Shown here: in pieces, positions 7,309-13,817 of the stretch
How the letters are laid out: each line of letters begins with the position of its first letter
Position numbering within the stretch: the stretch's first letter is position 1
Origin: a bacterium
Lineage (GTDB): Bacteria > Bacillota > Clostridia > Oscillospirales > Acutalibacteraceae
Direction: 5' to 3'
Length of the DNA: 28,318 bases
NCBI GenBank assembly: GCA_004560045.1
Contig: SFWF01000010.1
Coordinates: forward strand, 1-28,318
The notes under the pieces: generated by a model
What the model was told of the DNA's origin: nothing
The model's database searches: none
The model's input: only the letters and a program-made list of their open reading frames with translations
Position numbers and translations under genes: made by a program

Positions 7309-8145
7309 TTATTTCTCGTTTATGAGCAGTTTATATATATCGCCCTTTTTAAAGCCTGTATCTGCGGCGGCGGTTTTGGCAGCCATAGAGGCGGGACTTC
7401 CCTCTTTCATATAGCCTTTTGCCATTTCGACCGCCTCCTCAAGGGTATAAGCGTGACCCTCGGTATCGGGGTCAAAGCCCTCCACGATAAGGACATATTC
7501 CCCTCTCGGCTTAACCTCGTCGCCGTACATTTCAGCCGCCCCCGAAAGGGTCGTTCGTATGACCTCCTCGTGAAGCTTGGTAAGCTCGCGGACGAGGGTG
7601 ATATTTCTGTCGCCGAAGACCTCCAGCATATCGCAAAGGGTCGCGGGAAGCTTATGAGGCGCCTCATAAAAGATCATTGTGCGGGTCTCCTTTTGAAGCT
7701 CGGCAAGATGGGCGCGGCGGCTGGGCTTATTAACGCTTAAAAAGCCCTCGAAGCAGAAGCGTCCGCTCTTCATTCCCGAGATAGCAAGGGCGGTTATAAG
7801 GGCGGAGGGACCGGGCACCGACTCGACGGGAATTCCGTTTTCGTGACACATACGGACAAGGTCCTCCCCCGGGTCGGATATGGCGGGCATACCTGCGTCG
7901 GAGACTAAGGCGCAGTCCTCACCGCTAAGCAGTCGGGCGATTATATCTCCTCCGCGCTGCATTTTATTATGCTCATAGTAGGCGAGCATAGGCTTATTTA
8001 TTTCAAAATGATTAAGCAGTTTAACCGTAACGCGGGTATCCTCGGCGGCAATAAAATCGACCTTTCTGAGGGTCTCGATGGCGCGGGGAGAAAAATCGGA
8101 CAGATTTCCGATAGGGGTTCCCACGACGTAAAGCTTTCCTGACAT
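7309..8145 (-). CDS. rsmI: 16S rRNA (cytidine-1402-2'-O)-methyltransferase
   Basis: RsmI methylates the ribose of C1402 in the decoding centre of 16S rRNA using S-adenosylmethionine. The 278-residue product has the family hallmarks: VGTPIGNLSDFSPRA at residues about 8-22, AAEDTR near 34-39, ALVSDAGMPAISDPG near 78-92, VPGPSAL near 109-115 and FYEAPHKL near 159-166. This is the tetrapyrrole methylase fold at its usual length. Its ATG shares one base with the stop of the upstream methyltransferase gene (TAATG), so the two are co-translated. No alternative is plausible. Confidence 0.96.
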   Translation of the reverse strand: MSGKLYVVGTPIGNLSDFSPRAIETLRKVDFIAAEDTRVTVKLLNHFEINKPMLAYYEHNKMQRGGDIIARLLSGEDCALVSDAGMPAISDPGEDLVRMCHENGIPVESVPGPSALITALAISGMKSGRFCFEGFLSVNKPSRRAHLAELQKETRTMIFYEAPHKLPATLCDMLEVFGDRNITLVRELTKLHEEVIRTTLSGAAEMYGDEVKPRGEYVLIVEGFDPDTEGHAYTLEEAVEMAKGYMKEGSPASMAAKTAAADTGFKKGDIYKLLINEK

Positions 8146-8867
8146 TAAAGATGTTCCTCCTTATAGGGGCCGTAAATTCTAAGCATTTCGGGAGAATAAT
8201 TTCCCTTTCCGTCGTAGACGAAGAGGGGCGGCATTACGCGCATACCGCTTTTGCTGTCGCGTTTTCCCTCGACAAGGACGAGCCAAGGCTCCTCCCCCTC
8301 CTTTTTCGAGACGGTCCTGAGCCTTTTCGGCTCGACCTTATACTGCCTCATAAGGCAGATTATGTCGGCAAGGCGCTCGGGGCGCTGACATATACAAAGG
8401 CTTCCCGAAGAGCGAAGCAGAGACGAGCCCACCGAAATTACCTCCTCTAAGGTACACATGGTCTCGTGACGTGCAACGATATCGCGGTCGCCCGAGCTTA
8501 GTATTCCCGCGCCGCTTGCTTTATAGGGCGGATTGCAGGTTACAAGCTCGAAGGTGCCGAAGGGAAGCTTGCCCTTAAGGTCGTTAAGATCGGAGTTAAC
8601 TACCGTGAATTTTTCTTTATAAAACTCCTTTGCGGTAGCGGTTGCAAGCTCGGCGGCCTCGTCGCTTATTTCGACGCCTACCGAGGAGGAAGCCTTTTCG
8701 TCGCGGAGCAGAAGAGCCGAGATTATTCCGCAGCCTGCCCCTAAGTCGACGTGGGTCCTGACCTTTTTGACCGAGGCAAAGTCGGCCAGAAGCACCGCAT
8801 CGGTACCGAAGGTATGATTTTTCGAGACGTTTATAAAAAAGCCCTTGCCAAGCGGCTCACGCTTCAT
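8145..8867 (-). CDS. trmN6: tRNA1(Val) A37 N6-methyltransferase-like protein
   Basis: The product is a 240-residue class I methyltransferase. The SAM loop DLGAGCG is at residues 41-47 and the N6-adenine-type catalytic motif NPPY at 112-115, with GTDAVLLADF near 21-30, as in the YfiC/TrmN6 (YabB in Bacillus) family that modifies A37 of tRNA. The ribosome site AAGGAGG is 7 bases before the ATG. It is first of a two-gene unit with rsmI, a pairing common in Firmicutes. The exact tRNA substrate is inferred from family membership. Confidence 0.88.
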   Translation of the reverse strand: MKREPLGKGFFINVSKNHTFGTDAVLLADFASVKKVRTHVDLGAGCGIISALLLRDEKASSSVGVEISDEAAELATATAKEFYKEKFTVVNSDLNDLKGKLPFGTFELVTCNPPYKASGAGILSSGDRDIVARHETMCTLEEVISVGSSLLRSSGSLCICQRPERLADIICLMRQYKVEPKRLRTVSKKEGEEPWLVLVEGKRDSKSGMRVMPPLFVYDGKGNYSPEMLRIYGPYKEEHL

Positions 8868-8901
8868 AGTCCGACCTCCTTAAAATTTCACATACATATT
8901 T

Positions 8902-8930
8902 ATTGTACCAAATAAGCTTGAAAAAAGCAA
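8902..8930 (-). promoter_or_regulatory. Promoter of trmN6-rsmI
   Basis: The -10 is TACAAT (8902-8907) and the -35 TTGCTT (8925-8930), with 17 bases between. The -35 lies within the terminator stem of the preceding solute-binding protein gene, so the two signals share bases. Confidence 0.55.
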
Positions 8931-8958
8931 CCGATTATCGAAATATAATCGGTTGCTT
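8921..8958 (-). terminator. Terminator of the solute-binding protein gene
   Basis: A 14-bp perfect stem (8925-8938 with 8945-8958, AAGCAACCGATTAT) has a 6-base loop and is followed on the minus strand by a T-run at 8921-8926. Confidence 0.9.
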
Positions 8959-8970
8959 ATCTTTCAGTCG

Positions 8971-10305
8971 TCAGTTTTCTTCTGATTCTTTAAGTTGCTC
9001 TATTTTTTGCTCTATAATTTCGTTGGCCTTTATACACATTTCGTTCATAACAGGACGCTGCGATTCAAGGTAGCCCCTGAGCTCGTCGGGGGCATAGTTG
9101 CTCCAGGATTCGTGGAAAAGGCTTCCCTTTCCCGTAGCTTTAACAAGATTCGGTCCGTGATAATATATCGTATCGTTTGCGCCCTCTTCGGAAATTACGA
9201 AGAAGAAGGCGGCAACGTCCTCGTTATGGAAGGTCGTTTCCATGTCGTACAAATCGTTATTGAGATAATAGCTGAGGTAAAGACCTGCGCCGACGGGGTT
9301 TCTGGCGCCGTCGATAAGGCCCCAACCGCGATAGAGACTCGTTATCTTTGCTCTTTCGCCTTCCTTCCATACGGGGAGGTAGGTAACGCCCAAATGATCG
9401 GGGTTTATCTGTGTAAAATATCCGGTCCTTTTAAGGCCAAACACGTGACTGATAGCCATTCCCGTCTTACCTTCGCCGAAGCCGCCGCGGTCGAGCTTCA
9501 CGATACCGTCCCGCTTCATTTCGGCGAAGAAATCCATAACCTCGAAGAGATGCTCGTCAAGGCTGACGGTCATACGGTCGTCCTTATAGGTGAAAAATCC
9601 GCCGCCCGCAATAGCGAGGATTCCTTCTCCGAGGATACCCGCGCCCATATAATCTTTACCCAGCTTCGAGACCTGCTGAGCGGCGTAGCGGAAGTTATCC
9701 ACCGTCCATTTTCCTTCAGCGTAATATTCCTTGGGAGTTTTAAGGCCTGCGCTTTCGAAAATATGCTTATTATAAACGCAGACGTCGATCTCCGACCATA
9801 CGTTGACGGCCGAATCTACGAGATAGGGGCGGTCTCTGAGGGTAGAGGCTTTAATTATAGACTGATTCCAAAAGGGATCCGAAAGGTCGAGCATTGCGGC
9901 GTCAAGCGGCTGCATAACCGTAAGAGAGCCGGGAAAATCGCCGTGTTCGTAGAAAATATCGCCCTGCGTTTTAGAGGCAATAGAGGCGGCGATGGTTTTT
10001 ACGTAGTCGCCCTGCCCGATAAGTACGGGCTCGACCTCTATGCCAAGTTCCTGTTCGAACTCATGGGTAGCGACATCGTCCGTACTGAGCCAAGGATCCT
10101 TCCAGGTAACCATTTTTACGACCGAGCCGCGGTAGTCCTCGGGGTCGATAGACGGGTCCATTCCCGTAAGCGTTTTTTCGATCTCGGAGGGCTCTTTATT
10201 ATAGTTTGGCAAGGCGGTTTGAACCTCCGTTTCGGCACATCCGCAGGCAAAGGAACAGGTAAGGCAAACGGTCAAAATTAGCGTTAAAATTCTTCTCTTT
10301 TTCAT
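8971..10305 (-). CDS. Extracellular solute-binding lipoprotein (ABC, sugar-type)
   Basis: The product is a 444-residue family 1 solute-binding protein, the outer-surface receptor of an ABC importer, probably for a sugar or oligosaccharide. The N-terminus is a signal peptide (MKKRRILTL, a hydrophobic stretch) ending in a Cys-rich lipobox region; the lipidated residue is likely C21 or C23. Later stretches such as VVKMVTWKDPW (about 64-74) and ARNPVGAGLYLSYYL are typical of the family. Unusually, no permease or ATPase gene lies nearby; the transcript has a perfect promoter and its own terminator, so it stands alone. The ribosome site is AAGGAGGAG, well placed before the ATG. It might instead be a sensor-associated binding protein. 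The ligand is unknown. Confidence 0.85.
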   Translation of the reverse strand: MKKRRILTLILTVCLTCSFACGCAETEVQTALPNYNKEPSEIEKTLTGMDPSIDPEDYRGSVVKMVTWKDPWLSTDDVATHEFEQELGIEVEPVLIGQGDYVKTIAASIASKTQGDIFYEHGDFPGSLTVMQPLDAAMLDLSDPFWNQSIIKASTLRDRPYLVDSAVNVWSEIDVCVYNKHIFESAGLKTPKEYYAEGKWTVDNFRYAAQQVSKLGKDYMGAGILGEGILAIAGGGFFTYKDDRMTVSLDEHLFEVMDFFAEMKRDGIVKLDRGGFGEGKTGMAISHVFGLKRTGYFTQINPDHLGVTYLPVWKEGERAKITSLYRGWGLIDGARNPVGAGLYLSYYLNNDLYDMETTFHNEDVAAFFFVISEEGANDTIYYHGPNLVKATGKGSLFHESWSNYAPDELRGYLESQRPVMNEMCIKANEIIEQKIEQLKESEEN

Positions 10306-10337
10306 AGGTTCTCCTCCTTACATTTGTTTACATATTT

Positions 10338-10366
10338 ATTATACCAAAAAAAGGTCATTCTGTCAA
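10338..10366 (-). promoter_or_regulatory. Perfect consensus promoter of the solute-binding protein gene
   Basis: The -35 TTGACA (10361-10366) and -10 TATAAT (10338-10343) match the housekeeping sigma consensus exactly, with 17 bases between. This predicts strong transcription unless an unseen repressor acts. Confidence 0.9.
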
Positions 10367-10471
10367 CATAACCGGTCAAGCTCCCATTTGTTCGTCATCG
10401 ACGAGGATGGTGCGCATCTTTAGGGACGAGGGAAGAGGGGATTTCCCGAAAGAGAGATATAAATTTGTTTC

Positions 10472-10496
10472 CCCTTTTCCCTTTTCCCTTTTCCCT
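10472..10496 (+). repeat. 7-bp tandem repeat, CCCTTTT
   Basis: Three units of CCCTTTT plus partial units form a pyrimidine tract. It has the same 7-base period as the AATTTTC array at 159-198, and both lie next to copies of the palindromic element. Confidence 0.6.
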
Positions 10497-10580
10497 AACG
10501 CTTAAAACTAAATCTCCGCCTAAGGCGGAACATAAAAACCCCGCCGTAAGATGGGTGCGGTTAGGGATTTATTGAGAGCG

Positions 10581-10640
10581 TAGGGGAGGGGGACCGCCGC
10601 AGCGGTGGTGGAGGAGAACATAGTTTTCTGTATTTAAACG
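10581..10640 (-). repeat. Dispersed palindromic repeat, diverged inverted copy 3
   Basis: Read on the minus strand, this stretch has TTTTCCCGTTT, then about 30 bases later CCACCACCGC...GCGGTCCCCCTCCC, parallel to copies 1 and 2. The central hairpin is kept although both arms changed (ACCGC/GCGGT in place of ACCAC/GTGGT), which suggests that RNA or DNA pairing is maintained. Confidence 0.5.
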
Positions 10641-10674
10641 GGAAAAGCTGCTCAATTTCCGTCGCGGTCGGCAG

Positions 10675-10778
10675 AAAGTTTAGATAATATCCCGCCCGGA
10701 TTTGTGGTGTAGGTTTCTACTCATCCACCACTACGTGGTCCCCCTTCCCCCAAGGGAAGGCCGACGGATACCGAAGCA
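10675..10778 (+). repeat. Dispersed palindromic repeat, copy 2
   Basis: This is near-identical to 30-134 in the same orientation, with one single-base length difference in the loop of the second hairpin. It carries the same ACCAC-TAC-GTGGT and CCTTCCC/GGGAAGG hairpins and ends in GGATACCGAAGCA. Confidence 0.75.
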
Positions 10779-10853
10779 ATTTTGCTTTCTTCACTCTTAT
10801 TACTCGCGCCGAAGGCGTTACTATTTTCTGTCCACTGATTGATCACTGACCAC

Positions 10854-10881
10854 TAAAAAAAGACCCTTTCGGGTCTTTTTT
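10854..10881 (-). terminator. Terminator of cysE-cysS
   Basis: The stem AGACCC/GGGTCT (10861-10866 with 10871-10876, loop TTTC on the plus strand) is extended by A/T pairs and followed by a T-run on the minus strand, 2 bases after the cysS stop. A-runs on one side and T-runs on the other make it potentially bidirectional. Confidence 0.9.
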
Positions 10882-10882
10882 A

Positions 10883-12262
10883 TTACATTCTGCTCCATTT
10901 AACGCCCTGGGGGGTGTCCTCGAGGACGATTCCCATTTCCTTGAGCTTGTCGCGGATAGCATCGGCGGTTTTAAAGTCCTTGGCCTTACGGGCGGCGGTG
11001 CGCTGCTCGATAAGGGCCTCGACCTCGGAGTCAAGGTCGTCGGTCTTACGATTATAAACGAGGCCTAAAACGTAGGTCAGCTCGTCGAAGAGGGTGATGG
11101 CGGCCTCGATTGCGACCTTTCCTGCGCCCTCGGCAACCATAGTGTTTATTTCGCGAACCATAGAGAAGAGAACACCGATAGCGTCGGCGGTATTGAAATC
11201 GTCGTCCATAGCGTCGATGAATTCCTGCCTATACTTTGCGAGGAATTCGGGGGCTTTGCCGCCCTCGGCCGCATTCTTAAGAGCGAAATCGAGATTGTCG
11301 CGGCAGGTATAGAGACGGTCTAATGCATTTTTGCCCTGCTCTATAATATCGGTAGAGTAGTTGATGGGGCTTCTGTAGTGAGAGGAGATCATCAGATAGC
11401 GGATAGGCTCGTAGCCGTATACGTTTGCGACCTCACGGACGGTAAAGAAGTTGTTCAGCGACTTGGACATCTTGCGGTTATCGACGTTGATATAGCCGTT
11501 ATGCATCCAATAATGTGAAAAATCGCAGCCGTTGGCGCACTCGCTCTGTGCTATCTCGTTTTCGTGGTGGGGGAAGATAAGGTCCTGACCGCCGCAGTGA
11601 ATATCGATGGTCTTTCCGAGGAAGCGTCCTGCCATAGCCGAGCACTCGATATGCCAGCCGGGACGGCCCTGACCCCAGGGAGACTCCCAATAGGGCTCGC
11701 CGGGCTTAGCCGACTTCCAAAGGCAGAAATCCATAGGATCTTCCTTGATCTCGGTAACGTCAATACGGGCGCCTGCCTCTAATTCGTCGAGGGGCTGATG
11801 TGAAAGCTTGCCGTACTCCTTAAATTTTTTGGCGCGGAAATATACGTCGCCCTTAGACTCGTAGGCATAGCCCTTTTCGATAAGGGAGGAAATAATATCC
11901 TGAATAGCGTCGATATTTTCGGTAGCCTTGGGATGAACGGTGGCCTCTCGGACGTTCAGGCCCTTAGCGTCGGTCCAGAATTCCTCGATATATCTTTCGG
12001 CAACCTCTTTTACGGTTATTCCCTCTTCGTTGGCCTTCTTTATAAGCTTATCGTCGATATCGGTAAAGTTCTGAACGAAGTTTACCTTATAGCCGCGCCA
12101 CTCGAAATAGCGGCGCAGTACATCGAAAACGCAGAGGGGACGGGCGTTACCGATATGAATATAGTTATAAACGGTAGGTCCGCAGGCATAAATTTTCAGG
12201 GTTCCCTCCTCTACGGGAACGAGCTCCTGCTTCTCTCTTGTAAGGGTGTTAAAAATTTTCAT
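10883..12262 (-). CDS. cysS: Cysteine--tRNA ligase
   Basis: CysS charges tRNA-Cys with cysteine. The 459-residue product has the class I signature HIGN at residues 36-39 and KMSKS in the middle (DNRKMSKSLNN). Zinc-binding candidates are C27 (in YACGPTVYN), the Cys of HIECSAM and the His/Glu of FPHHENE. The C-terminal anticodon-binding helical region is present, ending with GVKWSRM. The gene begins one base after cysE ends, so the two are one unit under the upstream T-box. The length is normal for the family. Confidence 0.97.
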   Translation of the reverse strand: MKIFNTLTREKQELVPVEEGTLKIYACGPTVYNYIHIGNARPLCVFDVLRRYFEWRGYKVNFVQNFTDIDDKLIKKANEEGITVKEVAERYIEEFWTDAKGLNVREATVHPKATENIDAIQDIISSLIEKGYAYESKGDVYFRAKKFKEYGKLSHQPLDELEAGARIDVTEIKEDPMDFCLWKSAKPGEPYWESPWGQGRPGWHIECSAMAGRFLGKTIDIHCGGQDLIFPHHENEIAQSECANGCDFSHYWMHNGYINVDNRKMSKSLNNFFTVREVANVYGYEPIRYLMISSHYRSPINYSTDIIEQGKNALDRLYTCRDNLDFALKNAAEGGKAPEFLAKYRQEFIDAMDDDFNTADAIGVLFSMVREINTMVAEGAGKVAIEAAITLFDELTYVLGLVYNRKTDDLDSEVEALIEQRTAARKAKDFKTADAIRDKLKEMGIVLEDTPQGVKWSRM

Positions 12263-12263
12263 A

Positions 12264-12905
12264 TTATTTTCCTTCCTTAAGCTCTTTAATTTCTTTGTTC
12301 AGCTTATATATTTCGCCCTCTAAGCGACATAGCTCCTGACTTATGGGGTCGGGGATATGAATCTGATCGAGGGGTTTTATCTTTTCGCCGTTGAGTCTTA
12401 CGACCCTTGCGGGAACGCCGACTACGGTGGCTCCGTCGGGAACCTCCTCAAGCACTACGGCTCCTGCCGCAATACGAACGTTGTTTCCGACCTTAAAGGG
12501 GCCCAGCACCTTGGCGCCCGAGGATATCATAACGTTGTTACCGATGGTCGGGTGACGTTTTCCGACGTCCTTTCCCGTACCGCCGAGGGTTACCCCCTGA
12601 TAGATAAGAACGTCGTCGCCTATCTCGGCCGTTTCGCCGATCACGACCCCCGTACCGTGGTCGATAACAAGTCTTCTTCCGATTGTAGCGCCGGGATGAA
12701 TTTCAATTCCCGTTTTTCTTACCGCCCTCTGAGAAACAAGGCGGGCAAGGAAAAACATTTTATGCCTATAAAAGAAATGCGCCCGACGGTGCATACGGAT
12801 GGCCTTTACACCGGGATATAAAAAGAATATTTCAAGTGAATTTCGGGCGGCAGGGTCACGGTCCTTTACGGCCTGAATATCCTCTCGTATCCGCTTAAAA
12901 AACAT
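12264..12905 (-). CDS. cysE: Serine O-acetyltransferase
   Basis: CysE transfers acetyl from acetyl-CoA to serine, the first step of cysteine synthesis. The 213-residue product has an N-terminal helical part (RAHFFYRHKMFFLARL) and a left-handed beta-helix of hexapeptide repeats, with the conserved IHPGATIG, IDHGTGVVIGETA and GVTLGGTGK stretches (about residues 70-115). It is of the shorter Gram-positive EpsC/CysE type. The ribosome site AGGAG is 5 bases before the ATG. It is the first gene after the cysteine T-box, so its expression should rise when tRNA-Cys is uncharged. O-acetylserine sulfhydrylase is not in the window. Confidence 0.96.
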   Translation of the reverse strand: MFFKRIREDIQAVKDRDPAARNSLEIFFLYPGVKAIRMHRRAHFFYRHKMFFLARLVSQRAVRKTGIEIHPGATIGRRLVIDHGTGVVIGETAEIGDDVLIYQGVTLGGTGKDVGKRHPTIGNNVMISSGAKVLGPFKVGNNVRIAAGAVVLEEVPDGATVVGVPARVVRLNGEKIKPLDQIHIPDPISQELCRLEGEIYKLNKEIKELKEGK

Positions 12906-12935
12906 AACTGCTCCTTTCTTATAAGCAGGAGAAAC

Positions 12936-12970
12936 AAAAAGCCTCCATTGACCCTACGGTCAACGGAGGC
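12936..12970 (-). terminator. Regulated terminator of the T-box leader
   Basis: A 13-bp stem (one G-T pair) with loop GTAG is followed by TTTTT on the minus strand. Its 5' arm overlaps the T-box element, as required for the antiterminator switch. Confidence 0.9.
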
Positions 12971-13180
12971 GGTAATACCACGGTTCCACTCCTGTTTATA
13001 ACTTGGCGCCTTAACGCGGCGAATTCGCGCAAGAGATACTTTCGCCCTTTGGCGGTTCCCCCCTGCGTGCTGACGGGCGCACTTCATAAAATTCCTACCC
13101 GAGGCTCCTTTCAGCCGACGAAAGCCTCTCTCTGAGGGCGGTAAAATTACTACTCTACCCGATAAACGCATCTTTATCTA
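12936..13180 (-). promoter_or_regulatory. T-box leader, cysteine-specific
   Basis: This minus-strand leader RNA lies upstream of cysE-cysS. The T-box proper, GTGGAACCGTGGTATTACCGCC, falls near 12969-12990 and can form the antiterminator. The competing terminator is a GCCTCCGTTGACC stem (12958-12970 with 12941-12953) followed by a T-run. Stem I runs from about 13170 to 13080; after GAAG, the expected specifier position shows TGC (13079-13081), a cysteine codon, which agrees with the genes controlled. In T-box systems uncharged tRNA binds specifier and T-box and favours readthrough. Confidence 0.93.
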
Positions 13181-13186
13181 CTACTT

Positions 13187-13214
13187 ATTATATTTATTTT
13201 TTCAGATTTGTCTA
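13187..13214 (-). promoter_or_regulatory. Promoter of the cysE-cysS T-box transcript
   Basis: The -10 TATAAT (13187-13192) and -35 TAGACA (13209-13214) are 16 bases apart, just after the pgsA stop codon. Predicted start is near 13180, the beginning of the T-box fold. Confidence 0.75.
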
Positions 13215-13217
13215 CAT

Positions 13218-13817
13218 TTATTTTGTCTGCTTAATAAAATCTTTATTATCGATAATATAGATAGCGCCCGAAATTACGCAGAGAATAGCCGAGATCCAAA
13301 GCAGGATCGAGGTAAGGACCGAGAAAACGGCGGCAATAATACCGATAATTCCCTCGGGTATCGGAAGCATACGGAAAATTTCGAGGGCCTGATATACCGT
13401 AAGGCCGAAGATTATGGCAATCATCTGAAAAACGGTTTTAAGCTTACCCCAGATATTTGCGGCGATGACCTTTCCGCCCGAGGTAGAAGCTATAAGGCGG
13501 ATAGAGGAGACCATAAATTCTCTGAAGAGGACGATAAAGGCGATCCAGACGGCACCGTAGCCGATATCAAGGGCAATAAAGCCTAAAAAGGCTGCGGTGG
13601 TCAGCATTTTATCGGCCAAGGGGTCGAGAAACTTTCCAAAATCGGTTATGAGGCCTCTTTTACGGGCGATCTTACCGTCGAAAAGGTCAGTTAGTGCCGC
13701 TCCGATAAAGATAAGCATCGAAACGAGATAGTGAAAAGGAAACTCCCACACGAGGGTCAGCATAAAAACGGGGGTTAAAATTATTCTGAGTACTGTCAGT
13801 TTATTCGGTAGGTTCAT
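13218..13817 (-). CDS. pgsA: CDP-diacylglycerol--glycerol-3-phosphate 3-phosphatidyltransferase
   Basis: PgsA makes phosphatidylglycerol phosphate in the membrane. The 199-residue product carries the complete CDP-alcohol phosphotransferase motif: D44, D47, G48, A51, R52, G61, D65 and D69 in the proper spacing. Several hydrophobic helices follow (about 75-100, 125-145, 150-185). The ATG has AGGAG 10 bases upstream inside the end of rimO, giving a 17-base overlap. The rimO-pgsA pairing beside recA is common in Firmicutes. It is the last gene of the run; no strong terminator separates it from the T-box promoter. Confidence 0.95.
   Translation of the reverse strand: MNLPNKLTVLRIILTPVFMLTLVWEFPFHYLVSMLIFIGAALTDLFDGKIARKRGLITDFGKFLDPLADKMLTTAAFLGFIALDIGYGAVWIAFIVLFREFMVSSIRLIASTSGGKVIAANIWGKLKTVFQMIAIIFGLTVYQALEIFRMLPIPEGIIGIIAAVFSVLTSILLWISAILCVISGAIYIIDNKDFIKQTK

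Larger units (their letters stand above)
10379..10853. other. Non-coding island of short palindromes and repeats
   Basis: About 475 bases between the solute-binding protein promoter and the cysS terminator hold no supportable gene. Instead there is a string of short hairpins with small loops: TCCGCC-TAA-GGCGGA (10515-10529), ACCGC-CGCA-GCGGT (10593-10606), ACCAC-TAC-GTGGT (10727-10739), CCTTCCC/GGGAAGG (10744-10760), GAAGCAA/TTGCTTC (near 10773-10789) and CGCC-GAA-GGCG (near 10807-10816). It also holds a 7-bp tandem array and words shared with the left end of the window (GGTGCGGTTAGGGA is the inverse of 251-264). Confidence 0.7.

Noticed and set aside
8995..10281. 428-codon plus-strand ORF opposite the solute-binding protein gene
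   Set aside because: The opposite strand encodes a clear signal peptide and family motifs with promoter, ribosome site and terminator. The antisense frame has no recognisable domain and reflects codon bias.
10379..10853. Hidden small RNA gene or riboswitch in the repeat island
   Set aside because: The hairpins are explained by dispersed repeats; no promoter-plus-terminator pair or known riboswitch core was seen.
12866..13171. 101-codon minus-strand ORF
   Set aside because: It lies across the T-box leader, whose structure explains the sequence; the frame has no ribosome site.
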